Assembly (NCBI GenBank): GCA_052103595.1 | Contig: JBQEKC010000001.1 | Location: forward strand, 124,001 to 188,000 | Length of the DNA: 64,000 nucleotides | Direction of reading: 5' to 3' | From: CAMEGH01 sp052103595 | GTDB lineage: Bacteria > Patescibacteriota > Saccharimonadia > Saccharimonadales > Saccharimonadaceae | The notes under the pieces: model-generated | The model's input: the letters and a program-made list of their open reading frames with translations, nothing else | What the model was told of the DNA's origin: nothing | Database searches by the model: none | Shown here: in pieces, positions 31,390-39,915 of the stretch | Position numbering within the stretch: the first letter of the stretch is position 1 | Layout of the letters: the number at the start of each line of letters is the position of its first letter | Position numbers and translations under genes: made by a program

Positions 31390-32187
31390 TTATCCTTTAT
31401 CTACGGTACTTGTTGTGATAGCCTCTAGCGGTTTTGTATCATTCCATAACAAGTAGGTCGCCATATTTGCGGCCGTAATGCCGCGCCAAATTTGCAGCGG
31501 ATTCTCCCACTCCATTGTAATGACTTTGCCATCGTGCGCCATAATTAATTGTTCTTTGTGAAGTGTAGCGACAGTAACGGGATACGTAACGGTAAATTTA
31601 TGGAGCGCATCAACGAGCTGTGCAAGCTGCATGTTAAATGTCAGTACTTTTGGATAATACACGCTTTGAAATATTTTTTGCACTTGGGTAAAACTTGCCA
31701 CAAATAGCGTTTTTTCGCGCTCAAGTAGTTCGGGCAAGTTTGCTCTTATAAGGTCGATAGCATCACGAGTAAGCGTCAGCCACTCGTCGTAATCGCGAAT
31801 AAAATCATCATACAAAATGGCAGTTTCGCTACTGCGACCAGCATCGCCTGCAAGCAGCACTCCACTGCTCCATCGCCCGAGCATTTTCATTTCGTCGATC
31901 GCCGCACGTGACAAACTGCCACTGATGTTACTTGGGGCAAAGAGTGCTTCGGTGATGGTAGTAGGAACACTTTTTTTCAGTGCATCAGGCAACAACACAC
32001 GTACTTCACCTGCGCCAGTTCTTCGGGCGGTGGCGTAACTTTCGGCGACGCCAGCAAACCCAAGCTTGTTGCCGCCAATAATACCAAGTTTCCCGGCATA
32101 GGCACGCTGTTCGGGTTTGTTCCACGCGATATCAGGAAAGAGTGGCGTATCGAGAGATTGTTTTTGCCAGAACGGAAATTGTTGCAT
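31390..32187 (-). CDS. Ribokinase-like protein resembling NAD(P)HX dehydratase C-terminal domain
   Basis: The 265-residue protein has the fold signature of the YjeF C-terminal (NnrD) family: AGKLGIIGGNKLGFAGVA near residue 30, a YATARRTGAGEVRVLLPDAL helix-strand and GVLLAGDAGRSSET near residue 115. The usual C-terminal GTGDVLAG motif of active dehydratases is not obvious; the C-terminal half instead has NPLQIWRGITAANMATYLLW. It may be a diverged or repurposed relative. The gene lies in a run of five or six closely spaced minus-strand genes. Confidence 0.55.
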   Translation of the reverse strand: MQQFPFWQKQSLDTPLFPDIAWNKPEQRAYAGKLGIIGGNKLGFAGVAESYATARRTGAGEVRVLLPDALKKSVPTTITEALFAPSNISGSLSRAAIDEMKMLGRWSSGVLLAGDAGRSSETAILYDDFIRDYDEWLTLTRDAIDLIRANLPELLEREKTLFVASFTQVQKIFQSVYYPKVLTFNMQLAQLVDALHKFTVTYPVTVATLHKEQLIMAHDGKVITMEWENPLQIWRGITAANMATYLLWNDTKPLEAITTSTVDKG

Positions 32188-32204
32188 ATATCTCTCCTAT
32201 TATA

Positions 32205-33176
32205 TCACTTTCGCGTATGGGGAATATCGGTGCAGGTAGCAATATTACGACACTGCGGCGCACCTTTAAAGCCGTGTCGCGCCACGTGAACAACATTGTC
32301 GGTAATGGCGTCAAGTTGGGCTACTTCCTCAGGTGTGGCTTTGCCGGTAAATTCTTTGGCCATAAGGCGTGTCATTGCAACGGGTGATCGCTGATTTTGC
32401 GGATGAAGATGGAGCGATCCACCGATCAATACTGCTTCGTAGCGCTGATAATGGCGATCTTGCAAAGTGGTTTTTACTTCGGCTGCTAAAATATCTTCAA
32501 TGTTGCCCCAATGCATTTTGAACACCTGTAAATCGTGGGTTTTAGTTGGATGATAATGGCCAGAATCTGCGCGCGGCAATGCTGGAAACGACATTAATGT
32601 TGGCGAATTAAGGCGATTAATGGCAAGCGAAGCATTGATTTCGTGGGCAACGCCAAGGTAGTTTTCTGCGCCAGGCTCGCTTTGATCGTACGGCGCATCT
32701 TGGCGGAAAAAGTCGACGGCTTCACTAGCTTTGATGCCAAGGTATAGTAGCGATTCGTAGTAGCGGGCGCGATGTTCCGCAGTAATATTGCCGTCAATCA
32801 TGGCATGAAACACCTCTGATGCTGCTAAATTATTATCAATTCGAAGCATTTCAACACCAGGCAAAAAATGGCGATGAGATTTTTTGTACTGATCGGTTTG
32901 CAGCTGAATATCTTTAGCAATGAGCCAATCCTCTTGCGCCTTTTCAAGTAGCTCGTGGCGCTCTTGCGTGGGCGCATCGGTAGTAATAAGTGCCGCTTCG
33001 GCTAACATCCACCCGCCAAGTTGGCGGTAAAAACACGATTGTGGCTGCTCAAGCATCTCACGATATTGGCGCAACGTTGGCGCGTCTTCAGGCCGTAGCA
33101 GGCGTTTGTCGAGCTGGTCGTAGCTATGTAGTGTGGCCGACCATTGCTTGTTTCGGTAGCGGTTCAGATTTTTCAT
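32205..33176 (-). CDS. Conserved-looking protein of unknown function, 323 residues
   Basis: I do not recognise this protein. It is soluble, mostly helical in composition, with many His residues and a C-terminal segment ending in two cysteines (CRNIATC). No signal peptide or known motif is visible. It ends with TGA, one of the clear uses of TGA as a stop here, 17 bases before the next gene. Its place between HAD hydrolases and an NnrD-like protein gives no firm clue. Confidence 0.65.
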   Translation of the reverse strand: MKNLNRYRNKQWSATLHSYDQLDKRLLRPEDAPTLRQYREMLEQPQSCFYRQLGGWMLAEAALITTDAPTQERHELLEKAQEDWLIAKDIQLQTDQYKKSHRHFLPGVEMLRIDNNLAASEVFHAMIDGNITAEHRARYYESLLYLGIKASEAVDFFRQDAPYDQSEPGAENYLGVAHEINASLAINRLNSPTLMSFPALPRADSGHYHPTKTHDLQVFKMHWGNIEDILAAEVKTTLQDRHYQRYEAVLIGGSLHLHPQNQRSPVAMTRLMAKEFTGKATPEEVAQLDAITDNVVHVARHGFKGAPQCRNIATCTDIPHTRK

Positions 33177-33204
33177 AAGGTCTCGTGTTCCTTAGTATAG
33201 AGGA

Positions 33205-33936
33205 CTATTCGGCAAGTGTGTAGCTGCCACTTTCGTGCACAAGTTTGTGGGTGACATTTTTTCGCTCAATCACAATAGTCCAGCCATGAGCTTTGGCAAG
33301 TGCGAGGAGGTTTTCGTCGGGGTTAAAAGCAATTGGGTGATCAACCAATTCAAGCATTTTTGCATCGCTTCTGCTATCACCGACTGCGTAACTTTCTTTC
33401 CAGTCAAGGTTGTAGCGCTCCACAAATGTACGTAGTACCTCGCCTTTTGCCGTCACTGGCGTAATTTCTTCTCCAGTAAACTTCCCGTTTTTTACGGGAT
33501 ACGTCGTGCCAATGGCGATATCAAACCCATAATACTCGGCAACAAGTTGGACGATTTCTTGGTGTGACCCAGAGATGGCTAAAATGGTATAGCCGTCATT
33601 TTTTAGTGTGCGAATGAGTTGGCGCGTGTAGCTATAGGTAAAATCTTTTTGCTTTTCAAACACCTTTTGAATGGCGTCGTGATATTCTTCGAGTGAAAGG
33701 GTTTTAATGATAGCAAACCAGGTTTTAATAGCAGCTTCGTCGTATGCGTAAAACGAACTTGGCTCTGAACGACGCTTCCAGTTTGAAAGCAGCTCGACCA
33801 TCGTTTTATATTCATTCATAGTAACGCGATTACGCCGCGCGAGTTCATTCACCACCGTGTGGAACAGTTGCCACCGCATTAATGTGCCATCGATATCGAA
33901 TGCAGCAAATTTTTTGTGGGGCGTCTGTGTCTTCAT
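33205..33936 (-). CDS. HAD-superfamily hydrolase, SerB-like (HAD-IB)
   Basis: The 243-residue protein has the HAD motif I AAFDIDGTLMRW (nucleophile Asp near residue 14), motif II TILAISGSHQE near 120 and motif III/IV YAVGDSRSDAKML near 190, with a helical cap in between. These enzymes typically remove phosphate from small molecules such as phosphoserine or sugar phosphates; the substrate is unknown. It is 9 bases downstream of a second, related HAD gene, and the pair may be a duplication. Confidence 0.88.
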   Translation of the reverse strand: MKTQTPHKKFAAFDIDGTLMRWQLFHTVVNELARRNRVTMNEYKTMVELLSNWKRRSEPSSFYAYDEAAIKTWFAIIKTLSLEEYHDAIQKVFEKQKDFTYSYTRQLIRTLKNDGYTILAISGSHQEIVQLVAEYYGFDIAIGTTYPVKNGKFTGEEITPVTAKGEVLRTFVERYNLDWKESYAVGDSRSDAKMLELVDHPIAFNPDENLLALAKAHGWTIVIERKNVTHKLVHESGSYTLAE

Positions 33937-33945
33937 GGTGTTTCC

Positions 33946-34674
33946 TTATGAGTTAACGTGAACGTTTGCTTGTTGTGTCTGAATGAGGCGGTAGTTGCGT
34001 CGGATGGCCTCGACTGCAAGATCTGGTTTTGGGTTGACGACGACAGGATCATGAGCTTCTTGCAACAGGGTGAAGTCATTCATGGTGTCGCCGTAGGCTG
34101 ATGAAATGATGGCCTTCCTCCCTATTTCGCTGCTCAGTTTACGACGCCATTGTTCGGCAATGAGGTGTTTTTCTTTCCCACGACTGCGAACGCCTCTAGT
34201 GGAGTGATATTCTTTGCGGTTGTGAAAGTGGCGCGTGCCTGTGGCGTAATCAAAGTCGAGTCGACGTTTGAGTGCCTGAATAAAGACATCTGGCGATCCA
34301 GAGATAATGCCAAGCGCTGCGCCTTGGTCGCGTTGGTACTCAATTTCGTCGATAAGTTCGCCATAGAGCAGCTGTTCGATGTCGCTTTCGGCTTGCTCTT
34401 CGGCAAACTTTTTGATTGTTTTGACAGGCTTGTTACGCATTTGATCGTCAAATTCGATAATCATTGGCGTCAGGTAGTTCTGTCGTTCAAAGTTTGGACA
34501 GCTCGCGTATTTATCACGCAGTGCGGCAAGTGTCTCAAGCGTTTCGTCGCTCGACGTAAAGACACCTCGTTTGTTCAGCTCCCAGAAGGCGCGTCCCGAG
34601 ATTTCATCAGGATTGTCCGACATAAGAGTACCGTCAACATCAAAGATGGCAAGCGAAGGTTTCTTTCGTTCCAT
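33946..34674 (-). CDS. HAD-superfamily hydrolase
   Basis: The 242-residue HAD protein has LAIFDVDGTLMSD (motif I, near residue 10), ALGIISGSPDVF (motif II) and SAYGDTMNDFTLL (motifs III/IV), with a helical cap. The start MERKKPSL (ATG 34672-34674) lies 7 bases after TATAAT, so the mRNA is predicted leaderless; a longer frame would extend through the promoter. Substrate unknown. Confidence 0.87.
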   Translation of the reverse strand: MERKKPSLAIFDVDGTLMSDNPDEISGRAFWELNKRGVFTSSDETLETLAALRDKYASCPNFERQNYLTPMIIEFDDQMRNKPVKTIKKFAEEQAESDIEQLLYGELIDEIEYQRDQGAALGIISGSPDVFIQALKRRLDFDYATGTRHFHNRKEYHSTRGVRSRGKEKHLIAEQWRRKLSSEIGRKAIISSAYGDTMNDFTLLQEAHDPVVVNPKPDLAVEAIRRNYRLIQTQQANVHVNS

Positions 34675-34766
34675 GCTTATAATTATAACATTTTTGATAA
34701 AAAATACAATAGTAGCGTCACCTATTGGACGTATCTGCACTTTTTTGGGTTGATGTGTAGAGAGAT

Positions 34767-35561
34767 TTATGAAATTTCAATGCTGACTGGGCAGTGGTCG
34801 CTCCCCATTTGGTCGGCGTGAATGGTGGCGTTTTTCACGCGTGATACTAACGATTTGCTCGCCAGCCAGTAGTCGATCCGCCAGCCAACGTTGCGGGCAC
34901 GTGCGTTTGCCCAATGTGTCCACCAGCTATAATGGCCATTTCCTTGCGTAAAAATGCGGAAGGTGTCGACAAATCCGGCATCAACAAAATGCTGAAACCC
35001 TTCGCGCTCTTCTGGCGTAAATCCGTGCTTTTTGACGTTGTCTTTTGGCCGCGCAAGGTCGTCTTCGGTGTGAGCGACGTTCAAATCGCCACAAAAGAAC
35101 ACGGGTTTGCGCGCTTCAAGCTGTTGCATGTACGCCAACCAGGCTTTATCCCAGTGCTTGTGGCGGAGCTCTAACCTGCTTAAATCACCTTTTGAGTTTG
35201 GCGTATATACGGTTGCCACAATAAAATCTTCAAACTCGGCGGCAATCACCCGCCCTTCTTTATTCGGGTCGCCGTAGGTATCGCCGCTGACGCCATACGT
35301 TTCGACGATATCTTCGGGAAAGCCGTATGTTACGTTAAGCGGCTTGGTTTTGGTAAAAATCGCCGTGCCGCTGTAGCCTGGTTTTTCGGCACTGTTCCAG
35401 TATTCGTGGTAATCTGGCAGGTCGATTTCGACCTGACCTTGTTTGGCTTTGGTTTCTTGCAAGCACAAAATATCTGGCTGATGTGTTTGGATGAACTTGG
35501 TAAATTCGCCTTTTTTGATAACGGCGCGAATGCCGTTGACGTTCCACGAGAATAATTTCAT
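34767..35561 (-). CDS. xth: Exodeoxyribonuclease III (AP endonuclease)
   Basis: The 264-residue enzyme cuts DNA at abasic sites and has 3'-5' exonuclease activity in base excision repair. Family motifs are complete: WNVNGIRA, LCLQETKA, the YSGTAIF strand, CGDLNVAHTEDDLARP, WRIDYWLAS and the C-terminal GSDHCPV with the catalytic His. TGC-TAAAAT ends 6 bases upstream of the start, a predicted leaderless promoter. Confidence 0.96.
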   Translation of the reverse strand: MKLFSWNVNGIRAVIKKGEFTKFIQTHQPDILCLQETKAKQGQVEIDLPDYHEYWNSAEKPGYSGTAIFTKTKPLNVTYGFPEDIVETYGVSGDTYGDPNKEGRVIAAEFEDFIVATVYTPNSKGDLSRLELRHKHWDKAWLAYMQQLEARKPVFFCGDLNVAHTEDDLARPKDNVKKHGFTPEEREGFQHFVDAGFVDTFRIFTQGNGHYSWWTHWANARARNVGWRIDYWLASKSLVSRVKNATIHADQMGSDHCPVSIEIS

Positions 35562-35583
35562 ACAGCTATTTTAGCACGGAAAG

Positions 35584-35641
35584 TAAAACGCCCCACCATA
35601 GCTGATAGCGGCGAAACGCTCTACGTATCAGTATGGCGAGG
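35584..35641 (-). terminator. Terminator of the membrane protein gene at 35651
   Basis: On the minus strand CCTCGCCATA pairs with TATGGTGGGG (two G-U pairs), extended by TGATA/TATCA, and is followed by CGTTTT. Confidence 0.65.
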
Positions 35642-35650
35642 CAGGTGTAC

Positions 35651-36559
35651 TTACATCGCAGCGAAAAGGAGGCTAAGCATGAACATGGCGACAAGTAGGC
35701 TAAACGCACAGATATTATATCGTGCATGCAGCTTGGTCGACGCCATGGTGGCTCGGTAGGTGTCGTGACTACGGCGATATTCGCGCAGATAGGTTGCCAT
35801 GAACACCGCACCAACAAGGCTTAGAATGAGGCAAGTCGCCACCGGGTAGATGATGTTGATGAGATGGCATGTACCGAACGCGAAGCAGCTAGTAATCCGT
35901 TGCCGCATCGTCCACTGCTCTGCGCCGCTACGGAACCACTTTTCTTCGTTGTGTGCTGCCTGGTAGAGAAATGACCGGACACGAACGAGGATACTTACTG
36001 CAGCGACGACAATCACACACATAATGACCATCATTACGGTTGATTGTGTGTCGTTTTCGAGCGAAGCGCCACTCATAACGAGCGAAAGTGGGCTGACAAA
36101 CAGCCACGGCACCACGAGTGCTAGGCCAATGATCGATCCGATAACACCGAAGAGCGTCAGTATCGCTGTAAGCCAGTAGGCTGGCAGCGACTTCATAGTC
36201 TGTTCGGCCTTTTCATCGATCTTGGTGTCGATCATGCCGTTTGGCAGTGGTGCGAGCATCTTCGAGAAGAGGCCGACAATGTAACCATTTGGCCGCTGGT
36301 AGCGCGGCTGACGACGTGCTGCATCTTCTCCGGCGGTGAGCTGGGCATGGTAGGTATCCCGCTCTGTGGTGAGCTCGCGGATTTCCGCTTCGAGTTGATC
36401 ACGCTCTGCTTTGGTACGAGCGGCGATTATCTTCTCCGCTCGATCCAATATCTGTTCGGTGATGTCGAGGCGCTTGTCGATCTTGTCGAGGTTTTCGTTG
36501 ACGATACGACACTCATCGGCTATGTTGGACGGATGACGTTCGGGCTGGTTAGTACTCAT
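35651..36559 (-). CDS. Orphan membrane protein with N-terminal coiled coil, 302 residues
   Basis: Residues 15-75 form a charged coiled coil (NENLDKIDKRLDITEQIL, then AERDQLEAEIRELTTER). Four membrane segments follow (about 130-160, 170-200, 235-260 and 280-300). I do not recognise the family. GGAGG lies 6 bases before ATG 36557-36559, and TGC-TATAAT at 36599-36604 is a good extended -10. Like other orphan genes here it stands alone with its own promoter and terminator. Confidence 0.7.
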   Translation of the reverse strand: MSTNQPERHPSNIADECRIVNENLDKIDKRLDITEQILDRAEKIIAARTKAERDQLEAEIRELTTERDTYHAQLTAGEDAARRQPRYQRPNGYIVGLFSKMLAPLPNGMIDTKIDEKAEQTMKSLPAYWLTAILTLFGVIGSIIGLALVVPWLFVSPLSLVMSGASLENDTQSTVMMVIMCVIVVAAVSILVRVRSFLYQAAHNEEKWFRSGAEQWTMRQRITSCFAFGTCHLINIIYPVATCLILSLVGAVFMATYLREYRRSHDTYRATMASTKLHARYNICAFSLLVAMFMLSLLFAAM

Positions 36560-36661
36560 GTACTACCTCCAAAACAATAGATGTAAAGGTACTAATATAT
36601 TATAGCATATATCTTGTTGTTTGCAACGGTCGCGAAGGATGATTGTTGAGGAAATGTGCTA

Positions 36662-36756
36662 TTGACTTTTTTGATTTTTTATAGTAATATTGTACTTGTT
36701 CGTATTCTCGAACATCCATTGATAGCTTCGTGCTATCACGACCTCAAGGAGTCTGT
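36662..36756 (+). promoter_or_regulatory. Promoter and structured leader of orphan cassette A
   Basis: TTGACT (36662-36667), 17 bases, TAATAT (36685-36690). The leader carries TCTCGAACATCCATTGA (36706-36722), a GATAGC/GCTATC hairpin (36721-36737), then TCACGA and AAGGAGTCTGTA. The same blocks occur in the leader of cassette B at 37349-37404, with a different stem sequence (GACGAC/GTTGTC). Confidence 0.7.
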
Positions 36757-37239
36757 ATGACTATCAGCACCACTGCACCTATCGCAACGCGGCTGTCGGA
36801 CAAGAGCCTTCAGCGCATCACGCAGTTGCGTCAGGTCCTGGGCGAGGTGTTCCCCAACCCGCGGAACGCTACGTCGGCGCACGGCACGTACGACCCCCAC
36901 CTGCAGGACATGCAGGTTCGTCCGACGTTCTTCGACCCGAAGGATATCGCCGAGGGATTCGGTTATGGGGCGCAGGAATTCGCGAAGGTCTTCGGCTTCG
37001 AGCTGAAGCGATTCGTTGAAAGTTTCAGCGAGTTGGAACTGGAGCGTTCTGGCAAGTCCACGGTTGAGTTCATGCTCAATGACGCCCGGAACTGGCAGTA
37101 CCACGCCGCCAGCCGCGTCATCGTGCTGTACGGCACGTTCACCTGTTCGCAGCGAGACGGAAAGGTTCTCGTTTATCCGAACGACAAGGTCATTTTCCAT
37201 GAGTTCCGAGGGCGTGTTGGTCGACTGACCGAGCGCTAG
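36757..37239 (+). CDS. Orphan protein A, 160 residues, paralogue of 37405-37827
   Basis: I do not recognise the family. The C-terminal half aligns by eye with the neighbour at 37405: FVESFSELELERS / FVSFEKLTLERT, NWQYHAASRVIVLYGTF / DWYYNPETGAIMLYTIE, and a final VYPND/VRKND. It has no signal peptide or membrane segment. Codons mostly end in C or G, unlike the neighbouring housekeeping genes. ATG 36757 follows AAGGAG by 5 bases. An equally long open frame on the other strand (36736-37245) is a GC-driven shadow. Confidence 0.7.
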   Translation: MTISTTAPIATRLSDKSLQRITQLRQVLGEVFPNPRNATSAHGTYDPHLQDMQVRPTFFDPKDIAEGFGYGAQEFAKVFGFELKRFVESFSELELERSGKSTVEFMLNDARNWQYHAASRVIVLYGTFTCSQRDGKVLVYPNDKVIFHEFRGRVGRLTER

Positions 37240-37260
37240 GCTCAAAGAGAATCACGAACA

Positions 37261-37291
37261 CCCCACTTTCAGGAGAAAGTGGGGCTTTTAC
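37261..37291 (+). terminator. Terminator of orphan cassette A
   Basis: CCCCACTTTC and GAAAGTGGGG form a perfect 10-bp stem with loop AGGA followed by CTTTT. Confidence 0.85.
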
Positions 37292-37305
37292 TTTGTTGAG
37301 ATATG

Positions 37306-37404
37306 TTGACAAGATGAGCTACCTCTGTTAAAATACATATGTCTGTAATCTCGAACATCCATTGACGACCTTTGTGTTGTCACGATCGTTAAGGAGTCTG
37401 TACT
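37306..37404 (+). promoter_or_regulatory. Promoter and structured leader of orphan cassette B
   Basis: TTGACA (37306-37311), 17 bases, TAAAAT (37329-37334). The leader repeats the 17-base block of cassette A at 37349-37365, then a GACGAC/GTTGTC hairpin (37364-37381), TCACGA and AAGGAGTCTGTA. Confidence 0.7.
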
Positions 37405-37827
37405 GTGATTGCCGCTACCGAGCATCGTGTTGAGGGGAAGAACTACCTCGATGCGACAAGTGAGCAGTACGTCGTTGCTCTGCGTAAGCAGCTAGAGGAA
37501 CGCTTTCCCACTCGTCGCATTCGGCGAACCGAGTTGGCGCAAAGCCCGCAGCTGACACCTCCGTGTACGACCTTCAGCGAGCAGCAGGATGTCACGGTGC
37601 GTTCCGAACGGTTCAACCCGAACGAGTTTGTCTCTTTCGAGAAGCTGACACTCGAACGCACGCGCAATGCTGTTATGATGATGGTGAACCTGAGAAAGGA
37701 TTGGTACTACAATCCGGAGACCGGCGCCATCATGCTCTACACCATCGAGAGCCCGAGTCGCGGTTTCAAATTGACTGTTCGCAAGAACGACAATGCCGTT
37801 TCGTGTGAATCGTATCCGCTGCGCTAG
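37405..37827 (+). CDS. Orphan protein B, 140 residues, paralogue of 36757-37239
   Basis: No known family. Start GTG 37405, 8 bases after AAGGAG. The first half is charged (VALRKQLEERFPTRRIRRTE). The second half shares the W/Y-rich strand pattern with protein A (see there). Promoter, leader, coding region, trailer (ACGAACA then C-rich) and terminator are arranged exactly as in cassette A, so this is a duplicated expression cassette that has diverged strongly at the protein level. Confidence 0.7.
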   Translation: MIAATEHRVEGKNYLDATSEQYVVALRKQLEERFPTRRIRRTELAQSPQLTPPCTTFSEQQDVTVRSERFNPNEFVSFEKLTLERTRNAVMMMVNLRKDWYYNPETGAIMLYTIESPSRGFKLTVRKNDNAVSCESYPLR

Positions 37828-37847
37828 ACGTACTGAGCATTACGAAC

Positions 37848-37877
37848 AACCCACCTCCTCGGAAGGTGGGTTTTTTC
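37848..37877. terminator. Terminator between orphan cassette B and smpB
   Basis: AACCCACCT and AGGTGGGTT form a 9-bp stem around CCTCGGA, followed by a T-run. It ends cassette B and may act in reverse for smpB, whose stop codon is 2 bases away. Confidence 0.75.
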
Positions 37878-37878
37878 T

Positions 37879-38352
37879 TTAGTAGTGCTTAATGCTGCGG
37901 CGTGCTTCTCTGTCTTGTTGGCGACGCTTAATTGTTTCGCGTTTGTCGTAGGTTTTTTTCCCTTTTCCAAGGGCGATAACCAGCTTAATGTAGCGTCCAC
38001 TAGTATTCATTTTTAGCGGCACGATCGTCATGCCCTGAGCCTTTTTTGCAATAAGCTGTTCGATTTCTTTCTTCTTGGCGAGTAATTTGCGCGGCTGTGT
38101 ATCAATTGTTCGAGCGTTGGCGTTACCCTTTTCGTTTAGTTTGAGGCTGAAGCTGGCGTTATTGAGCCATAGTTCATTATTGCGTACCGACACAAACGAC
38201 CCTTTGAGCTGCACATGGCCATCGCGCGCAGCACGAACTTCTTGGCCGGTGAGCTCCATGCCAACCGACAAGCTTTCGTCCAACTCATAATCAAATCGCG
38301 CACGGCGATTAAGAATAGATGTTGTGTTAGGAGATGCTTTTTTTGTAGCCAT
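37879..38352 (-). CDS. smpB: SsrA-binding protein SmpB
   Basis: The 157-residue partner of tmRNA in rescuing stalled ribosomes. Motifs: NRRARFDYEL, LTGQEVRAARDGHVQLKGSF, the central KLLAKKKEIEQL and TIVPLKMNTSGRYIKL, and a basic C-terminal tail (KKTYDKRETIKRR). It starts 2 bases after the alpha/beta hydrolase gene. Its presence implies a tmRNA elsewhere in the genome; I did not find one here. Confidence 0.96.
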   Translation of the reverse strand: MATKKASPNTTSILNRRARFDYELDESLSVGMELTGQEVRAARDGHVQLKGSFVSVRNNELWLNNASFSLKLNEKGNANARTIDTQPRKLLAKKKEIEQLIAKKAQGMTIVPLKMNTSGRYIKLVIALGKGKKTYDKRETIKRRQQDREARRSIKHY

Positions 38353-38354
38353 AT

Positions 38355-39128
38355 TTACTTATTGTACACCATATGTTCTTTGATATACTGCGCTCCAATG
38401 TTTGGGTGAATGGCGATACCGTTATGACCAAGTTCGTTCATGCGAATGGTCACGTGGCTAGGCCAGGCTGTAGCGTGTACGTTTGGTGCATGGACATAGC
38501 GATCTTTTTTGCCAATGATAATCATTGTCGGCAGGGTGACATTGTGGACTTCACTAAAAACATCGCCCTTAAAAATAACGTTATATAAACTACCCATTCG
38601 AGCAGGTGCGCTAGTGCGGAGCATATCAGTAATGCCAACTGGTGGACGGTTTTTGAACGGATTGCGCGGCAGAATTTGCACACTACGCCATAGCTGCTTG
38701 CGGGCGCGCGACATCAAGAAAGTCCGATAGTGCCAGACGTTAGTGAATACTTGCAGGTAGCCTTCTTCAGAATGAGCAAACATTGGTGGATTGAACAATA
38801 GTAAACGCGAGACATCTGCTGGATAGTCACGAGCGTACCGAAGCGACAGTAACGCCCCCATTGAATGTCCCACCAGTACAAATGGCGCTTGCACACCAAG
38901 CGTTTGCAATGTGTGATGAATCGCGTCCAGATGATCTTGATAGGTATAAGCAAGGTGGTTTGGTTTTGGCGAGCGGCCATGTCCTAATAAATCAAGTGTT
39001 ACGATAGTGTGATCTGCCTCGAGCCGTTTTCTGATTCGACTATAATAATGCCCCGACGTTAAAAAACCATGCAAAAAAACAATGGTCGGTCCGTTACCAG
39101 AAACCGTACTAAAAAGCTGATACGACAT
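38355..39128 (-). CDS. Alpha/beta-fold hydrolase
   Basis: The 257-residue protein has the oxyanion-loop motif FLHGFLTSGHYYSRI near residue 18, the nucleophile elbow LVGHSMGALLSL (Ser near residue 87), and a candidate catalytic His in LGHNGIAIH near residue 240. It likely hydrolyses an ester or related bond; the substrate is not predictable. It is co-directional with smpB, and divergent from pyrH with a shared 36-bp promoter region. Confidence 0.88.
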   Translation of the reverse strand: MSYQLFSTVSGNGPTIVFLHGFLTSGHYYSRIRKRLEADHTIVTLDLLGHGRSPKPNHLAYTYQDHLDAIHHTLQTLGVQAPFVLVGHSMGALLSLRYARDYPADVSRLLLFNPPMFAHSEEGYLQVFTNVWHYRTFLMSRARKQLWRSVQILPRNPFKNRPPVGITDMLRTSAPARMGSLYNVIFKGDVFSEVHNVTLPTMIIIGKKDRYVHAPNVHATAWPSHVTIRMNELGHNGIAIHPNIGAQYIKEHMVYNK

Positions 39129-39164
39129 ACTGTCTTTAGTATATCATTTGCTATACTAGAAAGT

Positions 39165-39881
39165 ATGTATAGACGAATTCTGATTAAGCTTTCGGGCGAA
39201 CAATTGCAAGGAAAATTTGACAGCGGATTTGACGCCGAGCGCGCCGCCTGGATTGCAGGGGAAATACAAAAAGTAATGGACACTGGCGCACAGGTAGTGG
39301 TGATGATTGGCGGCGGGAACTATGCACGTGGTGCGCAACTTGCCAAGGGCGGTATTCAACGCGTCAACGCCGACAATATTGGTATGCTCGCAACTATGAT
39401 GAATGCGATTGCACTGGCTGATGTTTTTACCGCCAACGGCGTGCAAGCGCGTGCACTTAGTAACGTAAAAGCCGACCAAGTGCTCGACCAATTTACGCAC
39501 CGGCGTGCACTTTCTCATCTTGATAAAAACCGCGTGGTCATAGCAGCTGGCGGTACAGCTCGCCCCTATCTTACAACCGATACAGCGGCTGTCAGCTTAG
39601 CATTAGAGCTTGATTGCGATTTAATTATTAAAGCGACAAAGGTAGACGGCGTGTACGACCGCGACCCCGCCGAGCACCACGACGCCACAAAGTTTAACGA
39701 ACTAACGTTACAGCAAGCCGTTGAACGTTCGGATATTAAAGTGATGGATAAAGCAGCGATTGCACTTGCAGCGGATTACGAACAATCTATTATCGTGTGT
39801 AAGCTTTTAGACGAAGGTAATTTAGCTCGCGCTGCAGTTGGTGTAGCTGTCGGAACACGAATTCTTGCATCGCGCGCGTAA
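39165..39881 (+). CDS. pyrH: UMP kinase
   Basis: The 238-residue enzyme phosphorylates UMP to UDP for nucleotide and cell-wall precursor synthesis. Motifs: LIKLSGEQLQG, VVMIGGGNYARG, MNAIALADVF and the C-terminal DCDLIIKATKVDGVYDRDP. TGC-TATACT ends 7 bases before ATG 39165 (leaderless). A longer reading frame upstream is not supported because it would run through the promoter. Confidence 0.94.
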   Translation: MYRRILIKLSGEQLQGKFDSGFDAERAAWIAGEIQKVMDTGAQVVVMIGGGNYARGAQLAKGGIQRVNADNIGMLATMMNAIALADVFTANGVQARALSNVKADQVLDQFTHRRALSHLDKNRVVIAAGGTARPYLTTDTAAVSLALELDCDLIIKATKVDGVYDRDPAEHHDATKFNELTLQQAVERSDIKVMDKAAIALAADYEQSIIVCKLLDEGNLARAAVGVAVGTRILASRA

Positions 39882-39915
39882 GCAGGCGCAGCGTAAAGTG
39901 GTATAATCAGTAGAA

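Noticed and set aside
36736..37245. 169-codon open frame on the minus strand opposite orphan protein A
   Set aside because: GC-rich shadow. The plus strand has the promoter, structured leader, AAGGAG site and terminator.
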